A DNA stretch of 53,385 nt from DAINBT01 sp036732785 (GTDB lineage Bacteria; Planctomycetota; Phycisphaerae; Sedimentisphaerales; SM23-30): contig CAZICK010000015.1 of assembly GCA_964537505.1 (NCBI GenBank), positions 1 to 53,385 of the forward strand, read 5' to 3'. Within the stretch, counting starts at the first letter, position 1. Each line of letters begins with the position of its first letter. Under the pieces are notes generated by a model. The model was not told where the DNA came from, ran no database searches, and was given only the letters and a program-made list of their open reading frames with translations. Shown here piece after piece: positions 16,805 through 25,636 of this stretch. The position numbers were made by a program, and so were the translations under genes.

Positions 16805-17989
16805 TTATTTTGTTTTCTGTAAAAAGTTTCGCCATTTTCGTTTGACTTTATTTAACATTCTGCTTTTTATTAATAGGTATTTCAAAAAAATATTGGCTGC
16901 CGTAGTTACGGTATAAAGCAAATTAATGAAAATTGGATACATCCGAGGCGAAAATAGATAGGTCACCTTCGCCTCCTGCCAACATTTATCGCCATAACTT
17001 TTTTTATATTGAGCATCACCAAAACCAAAATCGAGATAATCCACACTGCCCTCTTTACTCAGATATTCAACTGCTTTCAGCAGTGTGAAAGTACCAATAC
17101 CCCACTTCTGCCATTTTGAATCATAGGAGGTAGATTCACCATAGCCAATTTTGCCAATTTTAAGTATATACTCAAAAGCAACGGGGGTCTCATCTATATA
17201 AAGGACAAACAGTCGCAACCAGTCTTTTTCAGCAGCAGTTTTTAATAGAACCCGTGACTGCTCTGTGCCAACAATCCCGCCACCCAAATAAATCTGATAA
17301 GCATTTTGTGAGATATGTACAGTATCCTTGATTGCCTGGGGCACTTCTCCTAGTGTCCTGTAAACATGCAACTTGATTTTTCCAGGAAACGCTTTCGACA
17401 GTCGATTGAGCTTACCCCTAAAATCTTTGCGAGTATTTTTGGTACAGGAGGAAAGGAACTCCTCTAAACTATTCCGCATGGACATCTGCCAGTGTGGTTC
17501 AATCACCGGAAAATGATTACGAGACAAAAAGGGGACTATACGAAAAACCTGTTGGTAAAATGTTGAATCTATCTTTAGATGGTTAAAGGATATTACATCT
17601 ATTTCCTTCTTTCGAATGTATTTCATTAGTTCATGAATTAAAAGAGAACTAATTTGCCCATCAGGCCGGCCAAGTACTCCGCCATAAACTACAGACATCC
17701 CGTTAAGCTTCGGTTTAATCAGGGTTTTGTAACCCAATTTCACAGGAATAGTAAGTTTTTCCTGCCGACCAATAATCATTGCCAGAGGTTGGCTATGCTG
17801 CTCCAACAATAAAATTAGCGGCGTGCATTCGAAAGCCTGCATCACAGAAAGATACCTATCAATATTGGCATTAATTGTCGGATATGATTCAGATGCCTGC
17901 AACGACTCCCAAGCCGAACGAATATTTTCAACTTCGGCAAAGGTATGGATTACACGGATTTGCCAATTATTTGAATTTGTTTTAGTCAT
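16805..17989 (-). CDS. FemAB/CelD-like GNAT acyltransferase (third of three)
   Basis: 394 residues, CelD/BioF2-like. The C-terminal GNAT_6 domain (about 170-330) ends in the signature YLDFGFGDAQYKKSYGDK. The first half holds a divergent second GNAT fold. It belongs to the same broad family as the proteins at 11320-12618 and 12609-13646, but they are not recent duplicates of one another. It is AT-rich, with a clear ATG start. A role in acylating the polysaccharide or its precursor is inference from the locus. Confidence 0.82.
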   Translation of the reverse strand: MTKTNSNNWQIRVIHTFAEVENIRSAWESLQASESYPTINANIDRYLSVMQAFECTPLILLLEQHSQPLAMIIGRQEKLTIPVKLGYKTLIKPKLNGMSVVYGGVLGRPDGQISSLLIHELMKYIRKKEIDVISFNHLKIDSTFYQQVFRIVPFLSRNHFPVIEPHWQMSMRNSLEEFLSSCTKNTRKDFRGKLNRLSKAFPGKIKLHVYRTLGEVPQAIKDTVHISQNAYQIYLGGGIVGTEQSRVLLKTAAEKDWLRLFVLYIDETPVAFEYILKIGKIGYGESTSYDSKWQKWGIGTFTLLKAVEYLSKEGSVDYLDFGFGDAQYKKSYGDKCWQEAKVTYLFSPRMYPIFINLLYTVTTAANIFLKYLLIKSRMLNKVKRKWRNFLQKTK

Positions 17990-18060
17990 AATTTTTTAGT
18001 TTTAAAGATATTAACCGCAAATTGCGCCGATCACACTTGCCAATCGCTGTTCTCTTAAAT

Positions 18061-18996
18061 TCAAACAAATATTCTCAAAAAGCTTCTTTTGATACATAAT
18101 GTAACCAAAGCGGACACAAAAAAGGTGGCAAAAATACCAAGCCATATCGATTGCTTAAAAATAATAAAACTTTCAAGCACATTTCCAACGAGTGGGTGAA
18201 TCAAATATATGCCATAAGTCAAAGGTGCTGCAAATTGAGTCAACTTACCATAATGGCCATGCCACAAATGCGCAATACAGACCAGAACAGTCCCTATGCT
18301 ATAGGGTAAAGCCAAATTCGTATATCCCATTTTGACGAGTAGCAAACACGATATAATTGCGACCGATGCAATTGTTGTCATTAGTAAAATTTCAGTCCTT
18401 TTATTTATAATATAGCAACACCGTCCGATCGCAATGCCAAGTGGCAACGAAGATAGACCGAAAAGCCACTGAGGTAGCGGAACGGGCATACTGTAAGACA
18501 TTGTTGCAGAAGAAGCACCTAATGTTGCTACAGAAAAGAAAAGCATAGTCAACACAATAGTTAAATCTGAGATTTCTGAACTAAATTTGTTGATAAAATA
18601 CAAACACAAAGCTATACCAAATGAGTATGGCAAATACCACAAATGGATTCTGGTACCAACCAGAAAAGTACTTGCCGAAAAATTCTCCAAAATCGGTTCA
18701 CTTTGCAAAACAGCCTTACTTATCATGCATACACCATAAACAGCAGACCAAAAAAGCCATGGCAATAATAGTCGATAAGCTCGGCGTTTAGTGAATCCTG
18801 TAAAATCATGAAAATGGGAATATCTAACTATCAGCGAGATAAATACCAATAAAAAAATTGGCAAGCCTGCATAACCGATAGACCGCAATGGAGCATTTTG
18901 ATTATGAAACCACACAATGCCAAAAGCCCCTAAAATACGCAATCTTTCAATGTTTGCTATTTTCTCATTGCGACGAATATTTTTAAGTTCTTCCAT
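18061..18996 (-). CDS. Acyltransferase family 3 membrane protein
   Basis: About 311 residues with roughly ten membrane helices. The N-terminus IERLRILGAFGIVWFHN matches the acyltransferase-3 family (R-x10-H motif), with TKRRAYRLLLPWLFWS next. Such proteins O-acetylate or O-succinylate surface polysaccharides from the cytoplasmic acyl-CoA side. I place the start at the ATG at 18996 rather than the TTG at 19005. Adjacent to the Wzy-like polymerase. Confidence 0.87.
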   Translation of the reverse strand: MEELKNIRRNEKIANIERLRILGAFGIVWFHNQNAPLRSIGYAGLPIFLLVFISLIVRYSHFHDFTGFTKRRAYRLLLPWLFWSAVYGVCMISKAVLQSEPILENFSASTFLVGTRIHLWYLPYSFGIALCLYFINKFSSEISDLTIVLTMLFFSVATLGASSATMSYSMPVPLPQWLFGLSSLPLGIAIGRCCYIINKRTEILLMTTIASVAIISCLLLVKMGYTNLALPYSIGTVLVCIAHLWHGHYGKLTQFAAPLTYGIYLIHPLVGNVLESFIIFKQSIWLGIFATFFVSALVTLCIKRSFLRIFV

Positions 18997-19020
18997 AAAC
19001 GACAACTCGATTATTATCTT

Positions 19021-20361
19021 TTATTCTTTCCTTAGCGTCTTTGCAGGAACCATCTTATCGTTTATTGCTGATTGCGGAACAGACAAACTTCCGATTATTG
19101 CTAAAAGCAAATACCAAATTATAATAATCTGGCCGAAATACGACACGCCAATAAACATCATACATTGGGCAAACAGGCTAACGCCTAATGCCCACGACAG
19201 GGCCAAACGATATTTACTGTCAGCCTGTAATCGCCATAGCTTCCCTACCTTGCTAAAGGCGATTACGATTATCGCAAAAAATAAACACATCGTAGTGAAG
19301 CCGCCACGAATCCCCTCTAAGATATATTGATTGGTAACATCACCTTTCCAAATACCCCAGGATTCCACCGTCTGGCCGAAACAACCACTGACACACCAGT
19401 CGCCAAAGTGTATGATCGTCTGATTGATCAGATTATAGCGATGCCAACCAGTCGATCCCCCCACAGCACTAATCCGTGCAATCAAGTGCCATACCGGTGC
19501 CTGCATCATTATGTGTAAGACGATTAAGGTCAATAAAACGCCCCAGCGAACGCATCGCATTTGCCTACGCAGAAAAAACATCAAACCGCCAACCAATGCA
19601 CTAATAATCCCCAGCGTCGGAGTACTTGATGCACAACAAATGACAATGACTATTACGCTCACGAGTCCGGTTATCACCCAGACGCGATCTTGAGTTGATT
19701 TCCACCAACGAGTCGCAATGAGCGGTATCACAGACGCCCAGAAACACCCAGCCAGAATTGGGTGCGAAAAGGCTCCCTGGCAGCGAAGACGTCCTTCCCG
19801 AATAACTGTAATTGCAGGAACGCCGCCAAAGATCGCAAACATATTCCGGCCTGTGCTTCTTTCGACCAGGGAAAAATATGCTACAGGAATGCTGATTAAA
19901 ATAAATCCTAAAATTATACGATCCACATCTATCCAATCCCGAACCAGACAGCGAAAGAGAAAATACATTCCAAACACGTCAAAGGCAAAGCCAAGACGAT
20001 TAACAAGGGCCGAAACAGTCCCATGCTGTATGACAAAAAAAACCACCGCACTAATGGTCCATAGTATCAGGGCCTTATCAAGCATCTGCCATGAAAAGGC
20101 CAGATGCTCATTACGAAGCAGCAACCGCCCAAAGCCAAACAGCACCATTATCCGCAAAAAATCAAAATCCAGCCCGACAACTACAATCCGCTGCGCCGAC
20201 GGAATAAAACATGCCATGACCAAAAGTGGTACGGCAGCCCATCGCCGCGGCAACAGCAAGACGCAACTCCCCAGCATTGCAACCGCCAATAACCCCAGCG
20301 GATGAACCGTTGTATGCCCCACATAAGCGGATTTCCAAGTAATAAGGGTTTCTTCATTCAT
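19021..20361 (-). CDS. O-antigen ligase/Wzy-like polysaccharide polymerase
   Basis: 446 residues with about 11-12 membrane helices and a large external loop before the C-terminal helices, as in Wzy and WaaL proteins. The RCQGAFSHPILAG stretch (about 188-200) and the RYNLINQTI loop match the Wzy_C/O-antigen ligase pattern. Sequence identity in this family is low. Given the single flippase and the Wzc-like protein in the same locus, polymerase is a better guess than ligase. Its ATG start lies three bases after the preceding stop codon. Confidence 0.85.
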   Translation of the reverse strand: MNEETLITWKSAYVGHTTVHPLGLLAVAMLGSCVLLLPRRWAAVPLLVMACFIPSAQRIVVVGLDFDFLRIMVLFGFGRLLLRNEHLAFSWQMLDKALILWTISAVVFFVIQHGTVSALVNRLGFAFDVFGMYFLFRCLVRDWIDVDRIILGFILISIPVAYFSLVERSTGRNMFAIFGGVPAITVIREGRLRCQGAFSHPILAGCFWASVIPLIATRWWKSTQDRVWVITGLVSVIVIVICCASSTPTLGIISALVGGLMFFLRRQMRCVRWGVLLTLIVLHIMMQAPVWHLIARISAVGGSTGWHRYNLINQTIIHFGDWCVSGCFGQTVESWGIWKGDVTNQYILEGIRGGFTTMCLFFAIIVIAFSKVGKLWRLQADSKYRLALSWALGVSLFAQCMMFIGVSYFGQIIIIWYLLLAIIGSLSVPQSAINDKMVPAKTLRKE

Positions 20362-20364
20362 ATA

Positions 20365-21609
20365 TTATTTCTGAAAACTTGTGAAAGGCTTATACAATTT
20401 GCGAAGGATTATTCGCTTAAAAGTTCCCATAAGCGAACGTGTTTTTCCAATTACTGATAAGTCCCGCCAATTAGAGAACAATGAAAATCCCTTAAAACGC
20501 GGCATCGGAATTCGCATAGTACACATTGCCAACATTCGGCCACATAGATGACGGCGACGGTTCAGAAGAGATACCTGCGAGCGGGGCAGAATGTCCGGCT
20601 TTGCTTGTTCGAGCGAGACATAATCAGCCTGTATAGCCTCCTTTAGAAATTGTCTCCCTCGTGCTGTTCTAACCAGAACCAGCGAACGGCCGGGGTCGTT
20701 CGGCTCCGGCTGTCTATACCAAGGATCGCCGCAGGAAATATCGGCAAACTCACCCGTTGAATCGGGACATAGTCTGCATCTTAGCTGGCCATGCTTGCTG
20801 AGAATATCGCCCCAGGACTCTTCGTAAGTCATTTCATATTGTTGCCTGCTGCCGTCGTTGCGTACTATAGCGGTTGTCTTGCCCGGCCAGCCTTGGCCAC
20901 GATACCTGAACTCCACCACTTCATCAGGCTCCAGACCAAATCGCTGCAATATCTTGTGAGTGCCTTTGGTAGTAGGTGTGCCGGCACAAAATATACTGAT
21001 AGTCAGGCCAATTTTGGTTTTCATTTTTGGATTGATGGCTTGATATTTCTGCAGAGCCGCTACATCACAGGGTTTACCGATAAACACACAAGCCCCCTCA
21101 GCCTGCTCTATCAAATCAAGTCTTTCACAAGGGGTTGCCGGGGCGTATCTCGAGCCGGTGCAGGATATAAGAGAATCTCTATCGCGGCTGAAAACCGGGA
21201 TGTTTCGCAACGGGTTTTCGGAGTCAACTCCTGTATGCAGCACACCACACGCCTTTTTACTCTCTAGCGAGAAAAGGGCCAGCGCTGTCGCCACTCCGCC
21301 GGAAGATCCCCTGTAACGAATCTCATCATTGACGGCATAGCCCTCCCATACCTCCAGTACTGGCCCCCATGCCGTTTTAAGCGATGGGATAGCACCAGAC
21401 GGGAAAGGCTTATGTACCAGGCTAACACCAGGACACACCTGGACACAAGTCGAACATTTCCGGCATTTGTCTTCGTCAACAATTGGCCTGATGCCTCTAT
21501 CGACTATATCCACAAGAGTAATCGCGCCGTTGGGACAAGCCTTACTGCACATTCCACACCCCATACACAACCGCCAGCCAACTACCGCATCAACCCGCTC
21601 TAATTTCAT
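20365..21609 (-). CDS. Fe-S protein of the F420 hydrogenase/dehydrogenase beta-subunit family
   Basis: About 414 residues. Two ferredoxin-type 4Fe-4S motifs open the protein (CMGCGMCSKACP and CRKCSTCVQVCP). A FrhB-like N-terminal domain (GSSGGVATAL; FIGKPCDVAALQKYQ) and C-terminal domain (SCGDPWYRQPEPNDPGRSL) follow. Members of this family are often encoded beside polysaccharide pyruvyltransferases, as here, but their reaction in such loci is not established. The start is taken as the ATG at 21609; a GTG at 21618 is possible. It overlaps the acetyltransferase gene by about 20 bp. Confidence 0.88.
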   Translation of the reverse strand: MKLERVDAVVGWRLCMGCGMCSKACPNGAITLVDIVDRGIRPIVDEDKCRKCSTCVQVCPGVSLVHKPFPSGAIPSLKTAWGPVLEVWEGYAVNDEIRYRGSSGGVATALALFSLESKKACGVLHTGVDSENPLRNIPVFSRDRDSLISCTGSRYAPATPCERLDLIEQAEGACVFIGKPCDVAALQKYQAINPKMKTKIGLTISIFCAGTPTTKGTHKILQRFGLEPDEVVEFRYRGQGWPGKTTAIVRNDGSRQQYEMTYEESWGDILSKHGQLRCRLCPDSTGEFADISCGDPWYRQPEPNDPGRSLVLVRTARGRQFLKEAIQADYVSLEQAKPDILPRSQVSLLNRRRHLCGRMLAMCTMRIPMPRFKGFSLFSNWRDLSVIGKTRSLMGTFKRIILRKLYKPFTSFQK

Positions 21610-22225
21610 CCTGCTCACTGCTTATAAAATCTTCCAGATTTTGTTCTAATTCCTCTATACTCTTGTTCCACCACTTCGTATCAAGCAATTTCTTGATCTT
21701 CTGTTCACTAAACCGATATTTTATTATTTGAGCTGGATTTCCTACTACCACCGCGTAATCAGGAACATCCTTGGTTACTACGGCACCTGCACCAATAACA
21801 GCCCCATTTCCAATCCTGCTGACTGAAGGAGTAATGATAGCGTTCCTACCCACCCATACATCATTGCCGATTTCCAAGTAGCTTCTTTTTATTTTTTCAT
21901 CCTTTACATATCCCAAAGAAGGATTGTAAAAGAAAGGGTGCGTAGATATAAAATCTAACGGATGGTTCCCACTGAACGCACAAACACCTTCAGCAAAAGA
22001 GCAATATCGGCCGATTTTTGTAAAGGCATTTATACGAGTAATATCAAAACATCCGTAACTATACAATCCGACTTCCACTTCATGATATTTGGCGTATATT
22101 CTACGTAATGTTACCGAATAAAATTCGCCTCCATCCACTTTTTTAACCAGACGAAGAATATATTTCCGCAAGCGACTATTTTGTATCTTGTAGAGGGTGT
22201 ATAGTATATTAAGTATAGTGCTCAC
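21590..22225 (-). CDS. Hexapeptide-repeat acetyltransferase (CatB/XAT-like)
   Basis: 211 residues. It has a left-handed beta-helix with RYCSFAEGV and the catalytic histidine in SGNHPLDFISTHPFFY. The closing hexapeptides are IGNDVWVGRNAIITPSV and IGAGAVVTKDVPDYAVVVGNPA. These enzymes are cytoplasmic trimers that O-acetylate sugars using acetyl-CoA. The GTG start has a GGGGAAA site upstream. It lies between a pyruvyltransferase-like gene and the Fe-S protein, so it probably modifies the same repeat unit. Confidence 0.92.
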   Translation of the reverse strand: MSTILNILYTLYKIQNSRLRKYILRLVKKVDGGEFYSVTLRRIYAKYHEVEVGLYSYGCFDITRINAFTKIGRYCSFAEGVCAFSGNHPLDFISTHPFFYNPSLGYVKDEKIKRSYLEIGNDVWVGRNAIITPSVSRIGNGAVIGAGAVVTKDVPDYAVVVGNPAQIIKYRFSEQKIKKLLDTKWWNKSIEELEQNLEDFISSEQDEIRAG

Positions 22226-22343
22226 TATAGAATTTCCCCGCTAGTACGCGGATAAAGAACCTTACGACAAGATGTTACAGTTTTGCCCGCGGGAATTCCC
22301 GTACGCGGTGCGTATAAAATGCTTTTCATAACTGATATTTTTC

Positions 22344-23654
22344 TTAAACCAAAATACTATCTACTTGCCCTTTAACTTCAGGGATAATCTCTTCAAGGTT
22401 TCCTTGCCAGCTTTGCCGACTATCAAAAAATGTATTAATTCTATTGAGTATCGTAAGGCTGTCCAACTTCCGCATATCAGCCACATAATCCCCAATATTG
22501 ACCGTTTTGTAAACACCCACAAATTTATCACTATATGCCAAACCGATCGCCGGAATACATTGGGACAGGGCCGCAATACACGAATGCATCCTTGAGCCTA
22601 TAAAGAAATCACACTGCCCGATAAGGTGTTTTATCTGACACTGATCAAAGCGGCCCTCCGGGAGAATTACTTTTCCCCTACACTTTCCCGATAAAGTGTT
22701 ATAAATCTCTTTGCAGGCGACCGGATCGCTTTCCACTGCCATATCATTTGCGGGAAACACATGAGGCACAAGTAAAACATATATATCCGGCATAGCCGTA
22801 AAGTATTTTAATATCTCGATCATCAGCTTCGGGTAATCAACCTTAAGCCCAAACATATTATCCTGAGTATATCCGCCGTTATACAGCAGGCCGCTGACAT
22901 TAAGGCCTACAATCGTCCGGCCCTGCTCCTTAAGGTGCTCCAATCTACCAATTACCGGATTTTTCGGTCGGCGGGCATCAAGAACGAAGGCAACATCCGG
23001 CGAAAACCTGACTTTCTTGGCTACAAATTCATCCCCCAGCAATTCTCTCAAAGTATCCCCTCCCTGCTTATCCCGCGACCATACAACTTCACATCTGCGT
23101 AGGATATACCCAGCTAACAATCGCGTCAGAGGTCTTTGGAACGGCCCATAAGTCTGCGGCAGCATTATCAGCCTCTTTCCCGCCCATAAGAACAGCGATT
23201 TAGTAAGGAACCCTCGTATGAATCTTTGCATACCGTAGATGTCGCTGAAACTGTCACCGCCGGTAATATCCGCTGTCAACTCCGATCGAAATAGTGTGCC
23301 AACGGTATCCTTCCGTGCGACAAGTCTTCTCCGCAAACAATTAACCGGAATAAGTCTCGCCAGAATCACCCAGAATAATAATCTTAGATAATGATTCTGC
23401 GCTAATATGTTTGGACAAAATCGTATCGGCAATGTCTTTATGATGACATCACGCCCACGCACCTCAAGTTTGCACTCTCCCGGCTCGCGGCCCACGCCCA
23501 GCATAACGATCTCACAATCAGGCCAACGGTGCAGAATAATCTTGATGCTCGACTCGGCCAGAGCACTTACTCCCAGATTACCCGTATCAAAAGACGCTCC
23601 AAGTAAAACAGCGGTTGCTGGTGGACATTTTTGAGGAGAGGATTTTTCAGGCAT
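22344..23654 (-). CDS. Polysaccharide pyruvyltransferase family protein (CsaB/WcaK-like)
   Basis: 436 residues. The pattern is ALLGASFDTGNLGVSA-like at the N-terminus, ITGGDSFSDIYG (about 128-139), LPQTYGPF, then SRMHSCIAALSQCIPAIGLAYSDKFVGV near the C-terminus. This is the GT-B-like fold of enzymes that add pyruvate ketals from phosphoenolpyruvate to polysaccharides. It overlaps the flippase gene by eight bases. The neighbouring FrhB-like Fe-S protein is a common companion. Confidence 0.9.
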   Translation of the reverse strand: MPEKSSPQKCPPATAVLLGASFDTGNLGVSALAESSIKIILHRWPDCEIVMLGVGREPGECKLEVRGRDVIIKTLPIRFCPNILAQNHYLRLLFWVILARLIPVNCLRRRLVARKDTVGTLFRSELTADITGGDSFSDIYGMQRFIRGFLTKSLFLWAGKRLIMLPQTYGPFQRPLTRLLAGYILRRCEVVWSRDKQGGDTLRELLGDEFVAKKVRFSPDVAFVLDARRPKNPVIGRLEHLKEQGRTIVGLNVSGLLYNGGYTQDNMFGLKVDYPKLMIEILKYFTAMPDIYVLLVPHVFPANDMAVESDPVACKEIYNTLSGKCRGKVILPEGRFDQCQIKHLIGQCDFFIGSRMHSCIAALSQCIPAIGLAYSDKFVGVYKTVNIGDYVADMRKLDSLTILNRINTFFDSRQSWQGNLEEIIPEVKGQVDSILV

Positions 23655-25092
23655 GATTGCCCTCGGTAACGCTGTTCACTGCCACAGGCCCGAACAATCC
23701 CAGATGCTTACTGAAGAACAGCCCAGCAGCACAGCAGAGTAGGCAAAACACTCCACCCACTAACAATTTCAGCATTGCCATATCAGGGGCAAAGATATCA
23801 AACATCCGGATAAACAACCATGCCAGAATTCCCTCAATCGCTCCCCCCAGCCAACAATTCAAATAGCTCATTATGGAAAGTCCGATTACCTTGTGTACGA
23901 TGGCCACCTGCACTGCCATAGCGACCAGATTTGCTGTCAGGACAGCCCCGGCAGCGCCGGTCATACCCCACCATTTAATAGAGGGATAAATCAGCATTAT
24001 TAGGATTATAGCACGAATCCCCACAAAAGCACGATGTTTGTCCGGTTCTCCGATAGCAAAAAATACAGATGTAAGAACTATCCCCTGAACAATTACTAAC
24101 ATAAAAATACACATTAACCCAAACGCAAAGGCAACGGCGACAAACTGGCTACCATAGACAATGGACAAAATCTCTTTGCTACAACCAATAGCCAAAGCCA
24201 GCCAGGGGATCATCAGTATTGCGGTAATTGCGGCAATCTTCAGTACAGCCCGACAAACAACTTTCTTGTCGTTTTGCTTCTCGGCAAACGCTGGCAACAA
24301 AACCGGTGCCGCTATTCTTGCGAATAACTCCCTTGGTATCGTGGCCAGTGCCAAGGCCATACCATACATACCAAGTACGCCCGGTGCAACCATCCTGCCG
24401 CCTACCAATACATCAATATTCAAAGCGATATAGGCCAGCATGGGTGAGCCAAACAGTCCGCGGGCAAATTTAAAAAGCTGTCTAAAGCTGTCCCTGTCGA
24501 AGCTAAACTTGGGCAAAAAAGGACACAAAATAAAGGAAAATGCACATCGCATAGCCGTCATCGCGGCAAACCCGATAACCACCGCCCAAACATTTCGTAT
24601 TGAAAATGCCAGTACGATAGTAATGGCCGTACCCAGGACAGCGCCGCCCTGCAACAGAAATACCGCCCTGCCAAAGCGAAATTCTTTCTCCAGCACATGT
24701 GCTCTCGGACTTATAAAACCATTAAAAAGTATCGAAAGAAAGGCCACCCGTACCAGAGTTACCAGCTCCGGTAAGGCATGTATTGCCAACACATCGGCTT
24801 TCCCGGCAAAATAAAACCGGCAAATCCACGGCGCGGCCAAAAAGGCTAATGCATACAAACCGATCCCACGTCCGCACTGAAACCACCACGCCGTATTGAG
24901 ATATTCCGGCCTGGCCCCGTTTTTATTCTGGATAACCGATTGTTTTATCCCTACCTCGGTAAACGCCTCAAATAGCGCTGTCAAGCTCAGGATCAACACC
25001 ATCAGTCCCAGTTCATCCGGTATCAGCAGCCTGGCCAGGATCATCTTACTGACAAATGCCAGCCCCTTATCCGCAACCGTACCAGCACCCAA
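23647..25092 (-). CDS. Wzx-type polysaccharide flippase, 5' end abnormal
   Basis: 481 residues from the TTG at 25092, with about 12-14 membrane helices in the MATE/MOP flippase pattern. It would flip lipid-linked repeat units across the inner membrane. Upstream of that TTG the same frame continues without a stop for about 26 codons to about 25170. It encodes a peptide (TKKFRGDSLKARCARGSLAL) that looks like the normal charged N-terminus of this family. That extension has no ATG, GTG or TTG; the nearest candidates are ATT (25162-25164) and ATA. Either a rare start is used, or the original start has been lost by mutation or rearrangement next to the tandem repeat array at 25207-25362. Confidence 0.85.
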   Translation of the reverse strand: MGAGTVADKGLAFVSKMILARLLIPDELGLMVLILSLTALFEAFTEVGIKQSVIQNKNGARPEYLNTAWWFQCGRGIGLYALAFLAAPWICRFYFAGKADVLAIHALPELVTLVRVAFLSILFNGFISPRAHVLEKEFRFGRAVFLLQGGAVLGTAITIVLAFSIRNVWAVVIGFAAMTAMRCAFSFILCPFLPKFSFDRDSFRQLFKFARGLFGSPMLAYIALNIDVLVGGRMVAPGVLGMYGMALALATIPRELFARIAAPVLLPAFAEKQNDKKVVCRAVLKIAAITAILMIPWLALAIGCSKEILSIVYGSQFVAVAFAFGLMCIFMLVIVQGIVLTSVFFAIGEPDKHRAFVGIRAIILIMLIYPSIKWWGMTGAAGAVLTANLVAMAVQVAIVHKVIGLSIMSYLNCWLGGAIEGILAWLFIRMFDIFAPDMAMLKLLVGGVFCLLCCAAGLFFSKHLGLFGPVAVNSVTEGNHA

Positions 25093-25206
25093 CGCCAGAC
25101 TCCCGCGTGCGCAGCGTGCCTTGAGTGAATCACCTCGGAACTTCTTGGTTAAAACTGTTAAAATGACTATTTATACCAATAACTGGGAACTGCTTGTTTG
25201 GCGGCC

Positions 25207-25362
25207 GACCATTGCTTTACCTGGTGCCGGGGGCTGCTTTATCGGATGCTGACCCCTGCTTTATATGACGCCGACCCTTGCTTTCTCCGATGCCGATCCC
25301 TTGCCTGGTTTCGGCGGCGGAGTCTTACCTGGTTTTGGGTGCTAAGGCTTATCTGGTCAGCC
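25207..25362. repeat. Degenerate 22-24 bp tandem repeat array
   Basis: About seven units: 25207-25228, 25229-25250, 25251-25272 and 25273-25294 (22 bp each), 25295-25318 and 25319-25342 (24 bp), and a partial unit at 25343-25362. The consensus of the 22-bp units is close to GACCCYTGCTTTAYCYGATG plus CC. There are no spacers, so this is not a CRISPR array. It is not coding on either strand in any convincing way. It begins about 40 bp upstream of the flippase frame. Confidence 0.85.
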
Positions 25363-25636
25363 AGAGTATCTGATTTAACCGACAACTGATCGCTATTTTT
25401 TCATAATCACTTTATTCCCAGCAAGTTATATCTGTTTTTGCCGGGGATGCTGGTTTTCTTTAAGGCCTTAATGCTAACCAACTTGCTCTTGGAGCTAACC
25501 GAAAAGCCCTCATCGTAGAGCTACAAGCTCTTATCGTAGTACTCCAATCGCTCAAATTATCAATTTTCAAAAGAGCAAAGAGTCCTCAACCGCCAGTTTT
25601 TGCCGACAGTTGAGGGCTTTGAAGAATCTATCCAGC
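25363..25636. other. Intergenic region with a 21-bp direct repeat and hairpin
   Basis: No gene seen. Two adjacent 21-bp copies (25506-25526 and 25527-25547) share the core ATCGTAG. Near 25586-25625 the words CCTCAAC and GTTGAGG form a 7-bp stem with a long loop, flanked by AAAG and CTTT. The frameshifted FN3 gene ends just after this. Confidence 0.5.

Noticed and set aside
25207..25362. Possible CRISPR array
   Set aside because: Units are directly adjacent, degenerate and without spacers, and no cas genes are in the window.
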